64,000 nt of DNA. Source: Dipteronia dyeriana. Lineage: Eukaryota > Streptophyta > Magnoliopsida > Sapindales > Sapindaceae. How positions within the stretch are numbered: position 1 is the first letter of the stretch; each line of letters starts with the position of its first letter. Positions 37,235-50,540 of this stretch are shown piece after piece. The translations under genes and the position numbers were made by a program. Below the pieces are notes generated by a model. That model had not been told where the DNA came from. It was given only the letters and a program-made list of their open reading frames with translations, and ran no database searches. The stretch lies in assembly GCA_032871835.1 (NCBI GenBank), contig CM065296.1, positions 258,001 to 322,000 of the forward strand. The letters are read 5' to 3'.

Positions 37235-37845
37235 ATGGGTAAGAAGAGCGTATTATCAGCGAAGCCAAGATCGTTCAACCTCCACCGTAAATCATCGGCA
37301 GCTTCTAAGCTCAAATCAGTCATTTCCGATAATCTCCACCATTATCTCTCCGGTTACTCCGACACTGTCCTCGCTGTAATCATCCCTCTTTCTCTTCGCT
37401 TCTTTTCTTTTCTTTTCTCTGCTACTAAACCCTAACTCACTCTTGTTTCCATTTTCAGGAATATATATTGGTGCTTGTTTGCAATGGAAAGGACCAGTAT
37501 CAGACCAGAGATGAGTTGGACGCTTTTCTTGCTCATCGCTCTTCCCACTTTGTTTCTTGGTATTGAAATTCTTCTCCTTCTTTTTCTTTTTTTTGTTGTT
37601 ATTACCAGCAGAAAATTAATCAAAAACTTTTCAGTGTTGTTTTATCACTCTTCCTTACATAGTTTCATTTCTCTAATTTAGGTTGTGGGATCATCTCTTG
37701 AAACATGATTATCACACCATTGAACACACCTATTCTCATCCAACTGATGCCACTCTTCCCTCTTCCGGTGCTCCACACAAGGATTCCACAACCTACAACC
37801 ATGCCACTGCTCACTCCCATCATCTGCCAGTAATACCATTACCTC

Positions 37846-37888
<43 letters not shown>

Positions 37889-40800
37889 AGAGTGTGTTTC
37901 TCTCTCTTTTTAAATGCATGATTTTACTTTATTTGATCAAACTTGGCAGCCCAAAGACGAAACGAAGAATCCCCTGCCAGCCTCAGCTTCTGAATCTGAA
38001 CCCTCCAACAAGGAATTAGGTGAAGGTGCTCCACAACATCCAGGTTCTGCAGCTTCCTTATCTGAGGCTTATATCAACACAAAGTTATCACCTGCACTTG
38101 CAAATGAATCCTTCACTAGTGTGGAGAAACCTACTGCAGTTCCAGCTGATGGCCAACCGCACATTCATTCTACGGAGAAACCGATAAAGGTTGTTGGCAA
38201 AGCTTTACTGTCGTCTGGCTTCCTCAATGATACTTCACACATTATCCTTGTCTAACTTTAGCATCTTCATTGTAAAGCAGATTGTCTATAGCTCTGGCAA
38301 TGGGTCAGCTGATGAGCTTTCATATCTACTAAAAAGAGAGCCAGTTTCTGTGAATTTACTTACCTCCACATCAGGTTCCATATAGTCTCTAATCTATGTT
38401 TTGAGCGACTTAATGTGTACAAATGATAATACATACACAAGCTCATATTGAAGCTGATTTCACATGCTAAATGCATCACATATAAATGAAATGCATTGAC
38501 GTCATCACTTAATTTTTTTTCTTGCTTATAACCCTTTGACATTAACATTTTGATAATATGATTGTTTCTCATGCAGAATACCCTCTTGGCAAACAAATTT
38601 CTGCCAGTAATGTTGTGAGAAGAAGTCTTTCACCTAGATCTATTAGTATGTTATCCCAACAGCATGAAAAGCCTCGAGTTAGTGTTTGGGATAGGTTGGG
38701 CAAGCCTTGTGACAGCACAGCTGCAAGGGGTGAAACTGCTGAACCACGGCGTGTTCATGTTAGTAAGCAACAGGAGCAAGTACATAACAAGCACATGTTA
38801 ATGCATCCTCAATTGAGTGGTGAAGCTGGTAGGAGTAGTGAGTTGGGAGTTCCTGGGCTTGGGAACAGCTGTGGCATGAACAATCTTTCCAAATGTAGGA
38901 AAATAGAGCAAGCTGCGAGTACAATCCACCAATCTCATTTCCAAAATAATGTCGGGAAAAAGAGACGCTCAAGTGAGATTTCAACGGGCCCTGCTATCAG
39001 TTCAGTTTCTTTGGTGGGTGAGAACAATGTGGATCTTCAACACACAAAAAAATTACAGGAACTCCGGAAATCAATCGTGGCAAACAAGGATTCTAAACCT
39101 AGTTCTTTGCCTCCTCAAACATTGTCAACTGATAGCAAATGCAACATAACTGCCATGGTCAAGCCTGTGCAAGAGGTGAGAAATGTTTATAGATAGAGAA
39201 TTCATCTGTAGTTAATAGTTATCATTCAGTTTGGGAGTTTATAGTTATATGTTGGGTAATGTTTTTATTTTCTCAATATACCATTGTAAGAAAGCCTTTT
39301 ATTTGCAGGAAGTGCTAAATGTGAAACAGAGAATGCATCAAATAGAAATTGAACTGTCTAAAATTCGTTCAAAGCAAGCACAAAAGGAAAAAGATGTAAA
39401 AGGCAAATCATTGTTGCATTCTGGTGAGACCATTTCACAGCCTAAAGAAACTTTTTTATCTCCTTTAGTAGGATATAAGTTTGATCATCCAATTATCATA
39501 AGTGCTTTGGAATTCATGATTTTGAGAATGAATGATTTGATGATAATGCCAAAAATCTTACTTCAAAGTTAAGTCGATTTATAAGTGGGATAACAAGCTT
39601 TATGTTATTATGTTCAATTTAGTACCTTCTCTTGTCATCTTGCTTATCTGGTTGACACTGTTGATATTATAATTTTGTACTGTTACAAATTCATTCTTTG
39701 TGGATGGCACTTATTCACCTGGCATTTGCAGGTGCACTAAAGCATGCAGAGGAAGAGATCGAGTTAAGAACTGTACTTGTGACTAATGTAAAGTCATTAA
39801 CAACATATAAACTTTTTCTTTTTATCACTTTCTTACCACATTATTCATATGTTCCATGGCAGTCTAAATCCTTGTTCAGAATTTCACGATTCTAATGTTA
39901 GCAAAACTACTGGTGCATGCCTATGGTGACTATAATTTAGATTAAGTAGAGGACTGGTTAACTTCAGGCTACTTTCATTTTCTTTCCAAACTAATTCAGA
40001 CTTGGAACAGGTTCATCCTTGAGGATCCATCTCATAATAGTATAAAATAAATGATTGAGGAATTTAGTTGAAAATTAGTTCCTTAATTTTAAGTACATAG
40101 CGGAGTTAAATATATATAGTATTCCTAGATATTGGATTACTAAGCGTAGAAATTTTCAAGTCCGTACGCACTGATCGGTATGTTATATGGACCATTAGAT
40201 TTACATACTTTAACTTAAAGTGTATGCACTTGTAAAAACTTCTCCATAATCAATGGTCCACATGTTAGAAAGTATGTTTCAAATCTCAGTAATCAATGGA
40301 AGTTGAAACTGCTAGTGTATTGATTTGGTGTGCTGTATAGGTTTCAACTTGGTATAGCTATAGCATTTGGGAGAAATATATTACTAAAACATCTTGAAGT
40401 TACAATAGTCAAGGAACATTGTGAATTGAAATTTTCTCTGATTGAGTTCTAGATACATCACCTAGCAGGTCGACTATTGGCCATCAAGCTGACTTTTCTT
40501 TTCTTTTCCTCCACTTGTATTTTCACAAGAGGTGTAGAGTTCTCTGAAACACTAAGATGATGAATTGGAATGAATTCTCAATCAATTTATGAACTTGCTG
40601 TTGATTATCTACTTTTGCTAGAGAAAACAGTAATTAGCATCCGATAAATATATTGCTGTTGAAAATATCAGGTACATTTTGCAGCAACAAAAGAAACTTT
40701 ATCATTGTACTTTGCCAAGTGCGGAGTGGTTGTCTGTGTGAAGATTTTGATTGACAAAGCAACTCCCCAGCCTAAAAGGTAAAATTTCATTTATTATGCT

Positions 40801-41877
40801 AGTGTATCATAGTTATCAGTTTCCAATATGGTATTTCTTCCACCTATTTATTGTATTTTGGTGGCTTGTATGGGTTTATGGGTAATGAAATTTTCTGTTA
40901 TTTTTCTTTTTAGGTCTGCTTATGTTACTTTTGCTTGCAAGGAATCTGTTGATAATGCTGTTGCACTGAGTGGGGCATCACTTTTATCAAGGACTATCAA
41001 GGTAAGTCAAAAAGATAAATAAATAAAATAAAAAGTTTTGTGTTGATTTTGCATTCTGTGAAAATTAAGAACTAGGGAAAATTATAGAGAACGAGGAATG
41101 TGAGGGGAGATTAAGAACTTGTTTGTGTCTGTGCTTTCTAAACCTGGATAATTCATGTATGCTTAGGCTGTGCATTTTGATTCAATTTCACTTTGATTTC
41201 GGTGCTGGTTTAGATCTTGTTCAGCTTTGCTTTTCTCGGCTTGCAAGTGTGTATTGTTATTATCTTAAAGAATTCAGCAGATAGTAGTTGGGGAAAGAAG
41301 ACCAATCCGCTTCTGATATAAATTCTCCCTTCCACCATTTGCTGTCTTTTAAACTATGTCTTCCCATTTTCCGATCTTCTTTTCTTTCGCTCTGTCCATT
41401 TATCAACTATGTATACTTCTAGCAGAATGGCTGAATTTCAGTTTATCATAATCTCTAATAGTCACAATGTTGATTTATGCATGGTCAGCCTTTGCAAGGG
41501 CACAAGGCGGTGGTCATATCACAGGGTAGGATGATTCGTATTGAGTTATCATTTCCTTTTGTAATACAATTTCTCTGTAGGTTGTAAGAAAATCAGAAGC
41601 AATTCCTGCAACAACAGCAACTGAATTTGCTCCGACCCTGTGCCAATCATCTTTATCTTACCACAACAGAAAGGCTATCCCTGGCACACCATTCTTTTCT
41701 AGTCCTCATCTGCAATGGCGGCGAGATTCCATGTCTACCCCATCAGAAGCATCAGCTCCTGTCAGTGTTGAAGGTAAAGGAAGCGACTCTTCTACCAATC
41801 AACAGCTACCTGGTTCAACTCTGTCGTCAAAAACTACAGAAGCAAATCCTTCGACAGAGCTCTCTGAAGCTGATTAA
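37235..41877 (+). CDS. RRM protein with ZC3H14/Nab2-like N-terminal domain
   Basis: Eleven exons: 37235-37375, 37459-37559, 37682-37829, 37950-38189, 38281-38374, 38577-39175, 39309-39423, 39732-39787, 40672-40778, 40914-41001 and 41581-41877, about 661 residues. Residues about 26-91 (LKSVISDNLHHYL.., AEYILVLVCNGK, FVSWLWDHL) match the helical PWI-like domain at the N-terminus of ZC3H14/Nab2, poly(A)-tail proteins. A Ser/Lys-rich linker with KKRRSS and a coiled-coil-like segment (KQRMHQIEIELSKIRSKQ) follow. An RRM lies at about 492-568 (TVLVTNVHFAAT.., RSAYVTFACKE). No CCCH fingers are seen. It likely acts in nuclear mRNA processing; the closest Arabidopsis gene I recall is At3g12640. It is not part of the Arabidopsis chromosome 4 order shared by the neighbours. 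Confidence 0.88.
37850..37885. repeat. (CT)n microsatellite in intron 3 of the RRM gene
   Basis: About 18 uninterrupted TC/CT units near the 3' half of the intron. It could act as a long polypyrimidine tract, although about 60 bp remain to the acceptor. Confidence 0.95.
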
Positions 41878-42908
41878 TTTCTCTGACAAACTGGAATGCG
41901 AAGTGGATGTGATGTGGCCTTGACCTAATTGACAAACTAGATCTTTAGTATGCTTAGTGGTTAGATGACCTATTGAAATCAAGGTGCAAACTAATAGAAT
42001 TTTTACACGCTCCTCTTTCAGCCATTCTGGTTTGTTGTTACGACTATAGGAGCCCATCATATATGGAATGCACAACGGGAACAGGGAAAAAGAAAAGATA
42101 AACAATTTTGTGACAATTAAGTGCGTTGTACTGAAAACCAACACTAGAAATTGCCCACAAAAATGTCCTTACTTTTACAGTGTGAATCTCTCATCATTGA
42201 TGTTGGATGTGATTTTAATAGTTATAGTTATGAATGTGGCTTGGTCGGTCTTAGTCATGTTCATATCGTAACTGCTTTGAGCGATGGAAAAATATGGGAA
42301 TAAAGATCCAGTTAGCAATGGTACACCCAAGTCATGGTGAGTCTTGCTTAATAATTGATACTCAAATATCAAGTTAGGTAGTTTACAATCTCCATTTCCA
42401 TCACAAATCTGACTAGACATCTACCATAACAAACCAGATAAAATTGCCTGTTTATACTGCAATTTACACCTTTTGGGCATGCTTTCTTGCAAGTAAAACT
42501 TTTCTTTTTCAACATAAAATGAAGTAAAATATATAAGTAAACTGATCCAACAGAAAGAACCTGCAACTGTTATAAAAACAAGAACAATCAACCTGAATAA
42601 AAATGGCAGGCCCCATATACATAGCTACAGAGGGTAGCACTCGTCAATGCTCCCTTACTACTACAACTGTGAAACTACTACCTTCAACAACACTAGTCCA
42701 GTACATTTGACACCAAAATCCAAAAGCCAGCAGTAAAATAGATGAATAGTCACCTTATCCCTATCTCAAATATTAAAAACCAAAAGAAAAAAAAAAGGTA
42801 CTGATACATACACAACCTTATATGTAAAATTCTTACTTCTTTTTATCCTTGTTTCAGTTTTCATATATATCCTCTTTTATCAACTGTTCTTTGGTCTTCT
42901 ATTCTGGC
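41878..42908. other. Convergent 3' flanks of the RRM gene and kinase
   Basis: About 1 kb between converging stop codons. Only short frames are present and no repeat or RNA gene was recognised. Confidence 0.55.
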
Positions 42909-45900
42909 TCAGTCGACTGTCATTGGTTGAGTCATGCAACACCTGAAGCGGGCCTTGCGCACAGTAGTCATGATTTCCATTTCAGCGTTCTCTAACATGT
43001 GGACTATTTCAGTAAAGGGTGGACGAACTTCAGGCTCGGTGTCCCAGCAGCGAGTCATGATCTCACTCAGCACAGGGAGACAATCATTTGGTATAACTGG
43101 CCTTACACTTTTATTTACCACAGCAAATGCTGCCTGTACTGCTGTCATGTTCTGGAAGGGAAGCAAACCTGTGATGAGCTCCCAAAGGACAATTCCAAAG
43201 CTATAGACATCCACCTTTTGTGTGTATGGCCTATGCTGGATCATCTCTCTGAGAGAATGGAAAAGGCAACCACAAAAACCAACTAAAACATATCAACAAC
43301 ATGAGCGCAAAAGGAAAAACATAAGAAAGTAATAGACACAAAACCACCATATTAGAGGTATCAGAATGTATCATTTTGACTGTTACTTATTGAGTTGCAT
43401 CAGATCCCACAAGATTTATAATTAATTAAGCCTTATTTTCCTTACAAGTAACATATGTGATATGTGTACAAGGAATTATATAAAAAATGCAACATATCAC
43501 CAAAACAAGCCTCATAAATCCTGTGGGCAAATATGACAAAATGCACCACAAATACTGCGGTACTGCCATATGCAACTCCAGCGCCATATAAGAAGTTCTT
43601 CAAATGCAAAACCATCATGACAGAAGAAAGCACATACAATCTCAAACTACAACCTTCGATGGCTTTCCAGAAAACATCACCATCAATAAAAACAATGAAA
43701 CACTTTCTAACTATCGATAATTATATATGTTTCCTTAAACCATGAGGATTAGGCAATTACCAATATAGAATACATAACTTCACATCGTAACTGATATACA
43801 TCTTTATCAACAGCAGTTTCAAGATAATCCAGTATAATAATGACAGGAAAATGGCTCCTGTTGTATTTAAAAAATGAGTCAATTTAACCTTATTCTCATT
43901 ATATCATGTAGTAAAAGTGCAATCACAGCAGGCAAAAATTAGCAAAAATATTAAATGTTTTAAATGCAGCTAGCAAGCATCTGGGCTACTCATAAAAGTT
44001 GACATCCAAAAGAAGTTATAACTAGAGATAAGACTAGCAACCATGCATACAGAACAAGTGTGCAACAAAACCCCTGACACTGCAGTAACACATAAAACTC
44101 AACCTAGTTATAAACATTTAGGAAATACACAAGTTTAAAACTTGGAAGAATTAATTCATATCTAATTATTAGTTTATTACTTAGGTCATGAGCAAGTAGA
44201 TCGGTATCTCTGGACAAAACCACATCTCCACTTTTCCACCTCTTTACATTTTGTATTCATTAGACGTAGAAAGTGTGTGTGTGTGAGAGAGAGAGAGAGG
44301 TTTTAATTGATTAGTGGAGTATATGATCCGGATAATACGTAAAAGAGTAATACAGTGGCAGAAACATGGCAAGAAAAGGAAAATTTTTTATTTGTAAAAT
44401 GCTCTAAAGAGACCAATAGAAAGGAAGATAATTGGGACATGCTCCTCTGCTATAATGCCTTAATGTTTCCAACAGTCCTCTTGTTATTCTCAAACTAAAG
44501 CAAAATAACAATATTATTCGGCACAGAAGGCTTTTAGGGAAAGAAAAGATACAATATGACTTGCAATTATTGTTAAACCATCAAAACTCTGAGATGGCCC
44601 AATTTGATGGTATATGTGATAACATGAGATAAATCAATCATTCACTAAAGCAAAACCCACAAACTATAGCTCTATGAAAGAATTGCATATTGAACTAATG
44701 CATGACCGAGCAATACATTGATTAAACCTACATTTGTACTTTTGGTAAAATACTGTGAACCTACAAGGGGAAAATCCAAAAGAAGCTAAAGAAGAAGAAT
44801 TTAAGAATTGAGAGTAGTTAAAGGAACATTACTTGTTCAATTTCCATGATATAGTAGTTGACTAATTGATAACATTAAAACAATATCCTTTATTGTAAAG
44901 GATAAGCAGATATGCAGATTTTTTAATATTTGGGTATACTTTATTGACTAATTAATGTCAAAATCCATAAAAACTTGTATACTAGTAACTTCAACAGTTG
45001 TATAGTATTTTTTTTTTAAATCCATTTTCATGAATAAGCTTTAGGTATCCATCAATGAGCACCCAACCATGGCTGGTAACACATGCAAGAAAGCCACAAG
45101 TAAAGCATCAAAACAGTTAAATCCTGAAGCCAAGTTTTGCCTCTTTTGCTTGTCTTTCCTCACAAGCCACCAAGCCTAGTCTTTGTCTCTAAACTGAAGT
45201 TCCCTCTGCTCAACTCATTTCGGATTTTATTTTCACATATAGTATAAAAGTATATGCATATAAAAGATGGTGATCTATGAAGCTGTGGTCATGTGGCTAA
45301 TCAAACGTTGCAACTCAGTTCAAATATTTAACCAATTACTAGTCTATGGCCCTCTGTGTGGTCGGGCGATTCTTTCCTCATCTGTAATCTGAACCACTCA
45401 CTTAGACAAGCTATCCTCCTACTCTTGCATTGCTTCTATTCGATGGATATTATGCCTCTTTCTGCTCTTTTGAATTCTTGGACTAAACTTCTGACCAGTG
45501 TTCTAAAAAACGTATTGAGGCACGCCTCAATAACGATATCCCAAAAAACGTTATGAGGCTTAAGCCTCATAACTGGTCAATGAGGCTTGCGTCTCAATTT
45601 ACGCCTCGATACGCCTCATAAGCCCGCCTCGATAACGAAATCCCAAAAAACCTTATGAACTTGTTATTTTATATGGTTAGTTGGTTACCATTTGAATTAT
45701 GAACCTATTGCCTTAATTGTTGTTTTATAGAATATGAAATTATGATCTTATTGGTTGTTTACTTGTTTTATGAATGATGAATTATAAACTTATTGATTGT
45801 TTTATGTATTTTAAGTTTTTATCTCTTCCTAATGAGGCTTACGCCTCAATACGTATTGAGGCTTACGCCTCGCCTTAGTAGAGGAAATCGCCTCAATATT

Positions 45901-48603
45901 GAAAACGTGTTTTAGAACGCTGCTTCTGACTCAAACTCATATCCAATGTTGAGTCTTTCCAAAAATAAGTTTTGTTGTGAATGCCTCAAAAGCATTCAAT
46001 ACCAAAGTATCTCACGTTACGACCACAATATCACATTGCGAAGTACGTATAATTTTGCACATCAATCCATATTATGCAAGGACTATACTCCACAATTCTT
46101 TTCCTAAATAATGCCATTTATTAAATGCATAGCTAAACGTCTCCTCAACAATTCTGTTTGTAATTCCAAATCCCAAAGCATAAAAGCTCATTAAGAACTT
46201 CTCACTAGAGTGAGTCTTAGGCTATTGAAAGTACTATGTTGTAGGCTTAAACGACTGGATTTGGAAAAGCATCGCCTCAAGTAACATTAGGAAGCATATA
46301 GCTTTCAAAATGAGAATCTAAAAGATATCATCAGCAGGGAATTCTGGTTCCGATCCTATCACATAGTACAATGTATTTTCAACTATTCCTATTTGTTTCA
46401 TGTTTGTGTCCAACAAAGACGGAAAATCAGCTCCTCATAGTCACAATAACAAAGAGCTTCAATACTTACGTTAATGGTATAGATGAGTGAGAGAAAGAGA
46501 GTTATATATAAATAGAAAAAATCTAAAAAATATTAAACAGAAATAAAAATGCAACGTAAGTGTAATCAAATTGCAAACAAAATCTTACATAGTTTCTCAA
46601 CAATGAAATTACTTTTCAAAAAATTTACACACAATATCATTATTGTTTTTATATGTATTGCCTCTACTCGAATTCTGGAGCCTGTTTATTTAGTTGGAAG
46701 TCTACTATCGAGTAACAGCAATTCCTTGAACCAATAGAAAAGATCCATCTCAAGATCAAAGGATTAAAGCTTAAACTTCGTTGGGTACATAAGAGTCATA
46801 AGTTTTATAGTAATTCAAATATTGATGAAAACATATTAAAACAACATTTGCAGGACCGAATAACTAAAACAGAGAAAAAACATATATTGAATGTTTGTCA
46901 TTCCATCCTTGCCGCAGGAAAGCGTAAACTCTAACAGAAAACGTTTTTGAATTAAAAAGATCTTCAAGCAACTTTCCGGTCTTGCATGTTCATATGTATT
47001 GCCTCCCATACTATCATCAATTTCCACTCTTGAGGGTAGTTACTACTTTTATGAGATACTTACAGAAATTATTCAACAAAATTAAAGTAGAAGGGGCAAC
47101 CACCACTTAAAAGCATATATGCAAACTATAAACAACCAAAGTTAGAAGTCCAAAAACCAAAGCTTGCTAAAGACGTGTATGTTTGAAGATAACATAGCAA
47201 AGACCTTTAATAGCTACTAAGGAAACAAAAACAGCATATGAAAGGAACCTAGCAATTATTTTTTGTAAGAGTATGATAATGAAAAAAATAGGGTCTCGAA
47301 TAAGCCTCCTATTTGTATGCGTCAAAGACTAAAAATGAAATGGCTCTGAAATATTGATGTGTGCCTTTTCCTTTTACATCAATTAATCAGCCATAAAAGA
47401 CATGAGTTATCTAAAATCACATCTTTATATAAATCTGGTTTGCAAAATAGCCATTCCATTTGTAATTTGTATGTGCATACAAGATCAAACAGAAAGAATA
47501 TGGAAAGCTTGAACTACTAATTGGAGTAAGAGATTGAGTTATTATACAGTGATTGTCCCACCCACAAAAGCAAAGTTTAAGCTCAAGACAATTCAGATTA
47601 ACAGAACATTTAACACAAAACCATAAACCTGAATACTACAGTAACCTAGCAAAAAGCAATATTATAGAGAGGAACTAGATACTTACGGAGCCATCCAACG
47701 ATATGTTCCTGTCTCTGGGGTCATCCCCTCAGTCTGCACCTCAATTCGTGCAACACCAAAATCAGCAATCTTTATAGATTTATCCGCAGAAATCAGAAGG
47801 TTATCCGATTTCAAGTCCCTGTGTATAAATCCAAGTCCATGCACATATGCCATCCCTCGAGCTACATCCAGCGCCTGCTTAACTGCCAATTTCAGCGGCA
47901 CTGCACGATTCTGCCTCCTTGTCAGAAACTGCCGAACCGACCCCCCCTTGGCATACTCAGTCACAATGCACCAAACCATTGGCTTACGACATGCCCCAAT
48001 AAACCTCACAATGTTAGTATGCCTCAGTGTGGCAAGCATCATGACCTCCTGCTGAAACTGCTGCTCCATAACTTGTGCTTTCTCTGGGCTATTCTCCGGC
48101 CTTTCCAATATCTTAATTGCCACATCCTCCCCATTATATGTCCCTCTGTATAACTTCCCAAACGCCCCTTGGGCAAAAGCTGTACCCATGTTAAGTTTTC
48201 TCAAATCAATGGTCCACTCATCGTAATTCTCCAGTCCTTGGGTTGGGCACCTATGATCCATTAATGCTTGTGCTAAAGCATCATCATTGAGCGCGTGGGT
48301 AACTTTACCCGGACGAAACACACTTTGCCCCACAGAGTGGTTGTGTCTCACAGGCTTCAGGCCTGGGTGGCTTAAAATGTGGGTCAGAGAATCATTGGAG
48401 CCCACGCTGCTGTTATCCACTGACATCGACACAGACCCACCAGCATTGCTAGTCTGTAAACTGTCAATGGACATATTTGTACCCTCACCAAGTTTCTGGT
48501 AAAACCCTTGAGTGAAGTCATAATAATTATTATCGTTGTTGTTATTGTTTCCTCCTATAAGTCCAGTGAATTTTGGTCCCTCCACCATTTTTCCGATCAT
48601 CAA
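42909..48603 (-). CDS. Raf-like protein kinase (MAPKKK-like, plant group C)
   Basis: Two coding exons, 47687-48603 and 42909-43248, joined in phase 2, give about 418 residues. An N-terminal Asn/Ser-rich region precedes the kinase domain (about 131-400). It shows a glycine loop [15 protein letters not shown] lysine (K164), HRDLKSDN (261-268), DFG (281-283), [10 protein letters not shown], and in exon 2 [12 protein letters not shown] and [13 protein letters not shown]. These features fit the plant Raf-like group of At4g31170 and At2g24360. The family is Ser/Thr or dual specificity, reported in stress and chloroplast-import signalling; substrates cannot be read here. The intron is unusually long (4438 bp) and contains a hAT MITE. 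In-frame ATGs at 48603, 48600 and 48588 are all possible starts. Confidence 0.94.
45496..45922. mobile_element. hAT-type MITE, 427 bp, in the kinase intron
   Basis: The left end CAGTGTTCTAAAAAACG and right end (reverse complement CAGCGTTCTAAAACACG) are flanked by an exact 8-bp duplication CTTCTGAC (45488-45495 and 45923-45930). Subterminal GAGGC/GCCTC motifs (TTGAGGCnTACGCCTCAA type) repeat many times. It shares termini and size class with the element at 29421-29853. Confidence 0.93.
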
Positions 48604-49925
48604 TGAATGTCAGTTTATTGAGCACAGGAATACACAATTATTCTTATCCCAAACTCCTGACACTCATTTGATGGTGCACTCTCTTCGGTATGTGCCCTGA
48701 ATAAAAAGCACACATAAAGATCAGTCATCTATGATCATGTAAGTACTACGTTTAGCTATAATTGTTTTCACCAAACTCTTCCCCTCAAATGAGTCCATTC
48801 ACTTTATTAAGGATACTGAAAAACATAAAAAAGCAAACATGATTTGGTTGCTTTCATAAAATTTTGATGCATTTATGATCCGATGTTTAGCAATGAAAAA
48901 TAGGAAAAAGTTTTGTTTCTCAAAATAGATGGGTTGTCCTTTCATTTTATTAATGACCCTCAATTTGTTTCCTTTTCCTTAGATTTCTAAGCACTCAAAC
49001 AAAGCAAACCAGAACAAACAAATAAACAAAACTTATCAACTTTTTACTCAAATTCAATACCTTACCTTTGCAAGAGTGAAAAAAGCACAAGAATGCAACT
49101 ATCCCGATCCTAGAAACTTAACATTAATTTCAAGTCAAAGTTTCTACACCAACTTTATTCTGCAACAAAGAAACAATGACAAAAACGCATTAAAGCACAA
49201 AATATTACATAAAACCCATGTGTGACCCATTCAATATCTGAGAGAGTGCAAGAGAACATCAAGCTTGACTAATCAACATGAAAGTAAAAGTTTAGAAATT
49301 TCAATTTCACAGCTCTTCGTGGTAAAACAAAAAAGAACTAAAAATATCAGAAACAATAAGCATAGCAGAAAGTCTAATTTAGATTCCTTCCAAAATCCAT
49401 ACCTTTACCAAATGATTTTCTGGTGTATTTTTATATATATATTAAAAAAAGGACAACAAATATCATACATAGATCAGATCATCAAATAACTCTAAAAATA
49501 AAAAAAACCTTTGAAAATTACATGAAACCAAAAATAATTCCCAACAGCAGCTGATCGATAGATTACATCAAATGCAATTAAAAAAGAAGAAGAAGCAAGC
49601 AGCGTAAAATTAGACGAATGTTAGAGAATTGCTGATCAGGAGAGTTGAATGTAAAATAGAAATCAAATGCTTACCAGGTTAGGTGGTGTGAGAAGAAGAG
49701 GAAGAAGAAGGAAAAAAAAAACAAAGACTGAACCTGAAAGACGACCGAAGAAGAAGAAGAAGAAGAAGAAGAAGAAAGTGAGCAGTCTTCGCTCGCTTCC
49801 AAGGCCTCGTTTTTATTGTGACCAAACCCACTGCTACTTCTCACTAATATCAAACCTACGCTACTCGCTTTCCCTGTTGTACACGTGTCCCTAACTCTCT
49901 CCTTTTTTTCTTTTTCGAGGTCCAC
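48604..49925 (-). promoter_or_regulatory. Kinase 5' leader with a leader intron, and promoter
   Basis: On the minus strand a donor (CTG|GTAAGC) sits at about 49674 and an acceptor (TTATTCAG|GGCAC) at about 48697. This suggests a non-coding first exon (about 49675-49820), a leader intron of about 980 bp, and a second exon starting at 48696 that carries the ATG. The promoter lies beyond about 49820. Confidence 0.65.
49690..49788. repeat. Purine tract / (GAA)n in the kinase leader
   Basis: Nearly uninterrupted A/G on the + strand, including about nine GAA units (49748-49776). On the gene's strand it is a CTT-rich leader, a common plant 5' UTR feature. Confidence 0.9.
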
Positions 49926-50540
49926 TGTCCTGTCATAACGCGTGTGCAGACCGAACCTACATCAACTTGTCTAAAAAGCCTCTCTTATCTTTTTTTTTTC
50001 TTTTTTTTTTATTTTATATATTTTTGGTTTTATATTTTAATTATTTAATCTCTCTCTTTGGACCCTTCTTTTTCCAGATTCAATATTTATTTTACTTTTA
50101 AATTTTAAAAAATATTTATTCATTGAAATGTTATATAAAAAACATATAAATATATTACAATGTTTTTGAAAAAAAAATTTGGGTGTATTTTTCAAGAAAC
50201 TAGAATGTTTTGGGTGATATGTGACAATTTGATTGAGTTATCATTTGGATGATATTAGACACTTTATTAATTACTTACCTAAAAAAAAAGAGACAAACTA
50301 ATTTAGTCATTGAAGATTTGAAATATGTTTATCTAAAAGAGGCATAAACTTAATTAATCATAGGAAAATCTCACATTTACATATATATATTAATTATGTA
50401 ATTTAAAGCAACAAAAGAAAAATGAGAAAAATCGTTTTCTTAATGACATGAGGTGACGTAACGTTTGATCAAGATGGGCTTTTTATGTGAGTGCATTGAG
50501 AAGATAATAGGGTACGTTTAGAAAGGTGTGGGCATCAAGC
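49926..50540. other. AT-rich intergenic region
   Basis: No gene was recognised. It is T-rich and A-rich filler between the kinase promoter and the next element. Confidence 0.5.
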
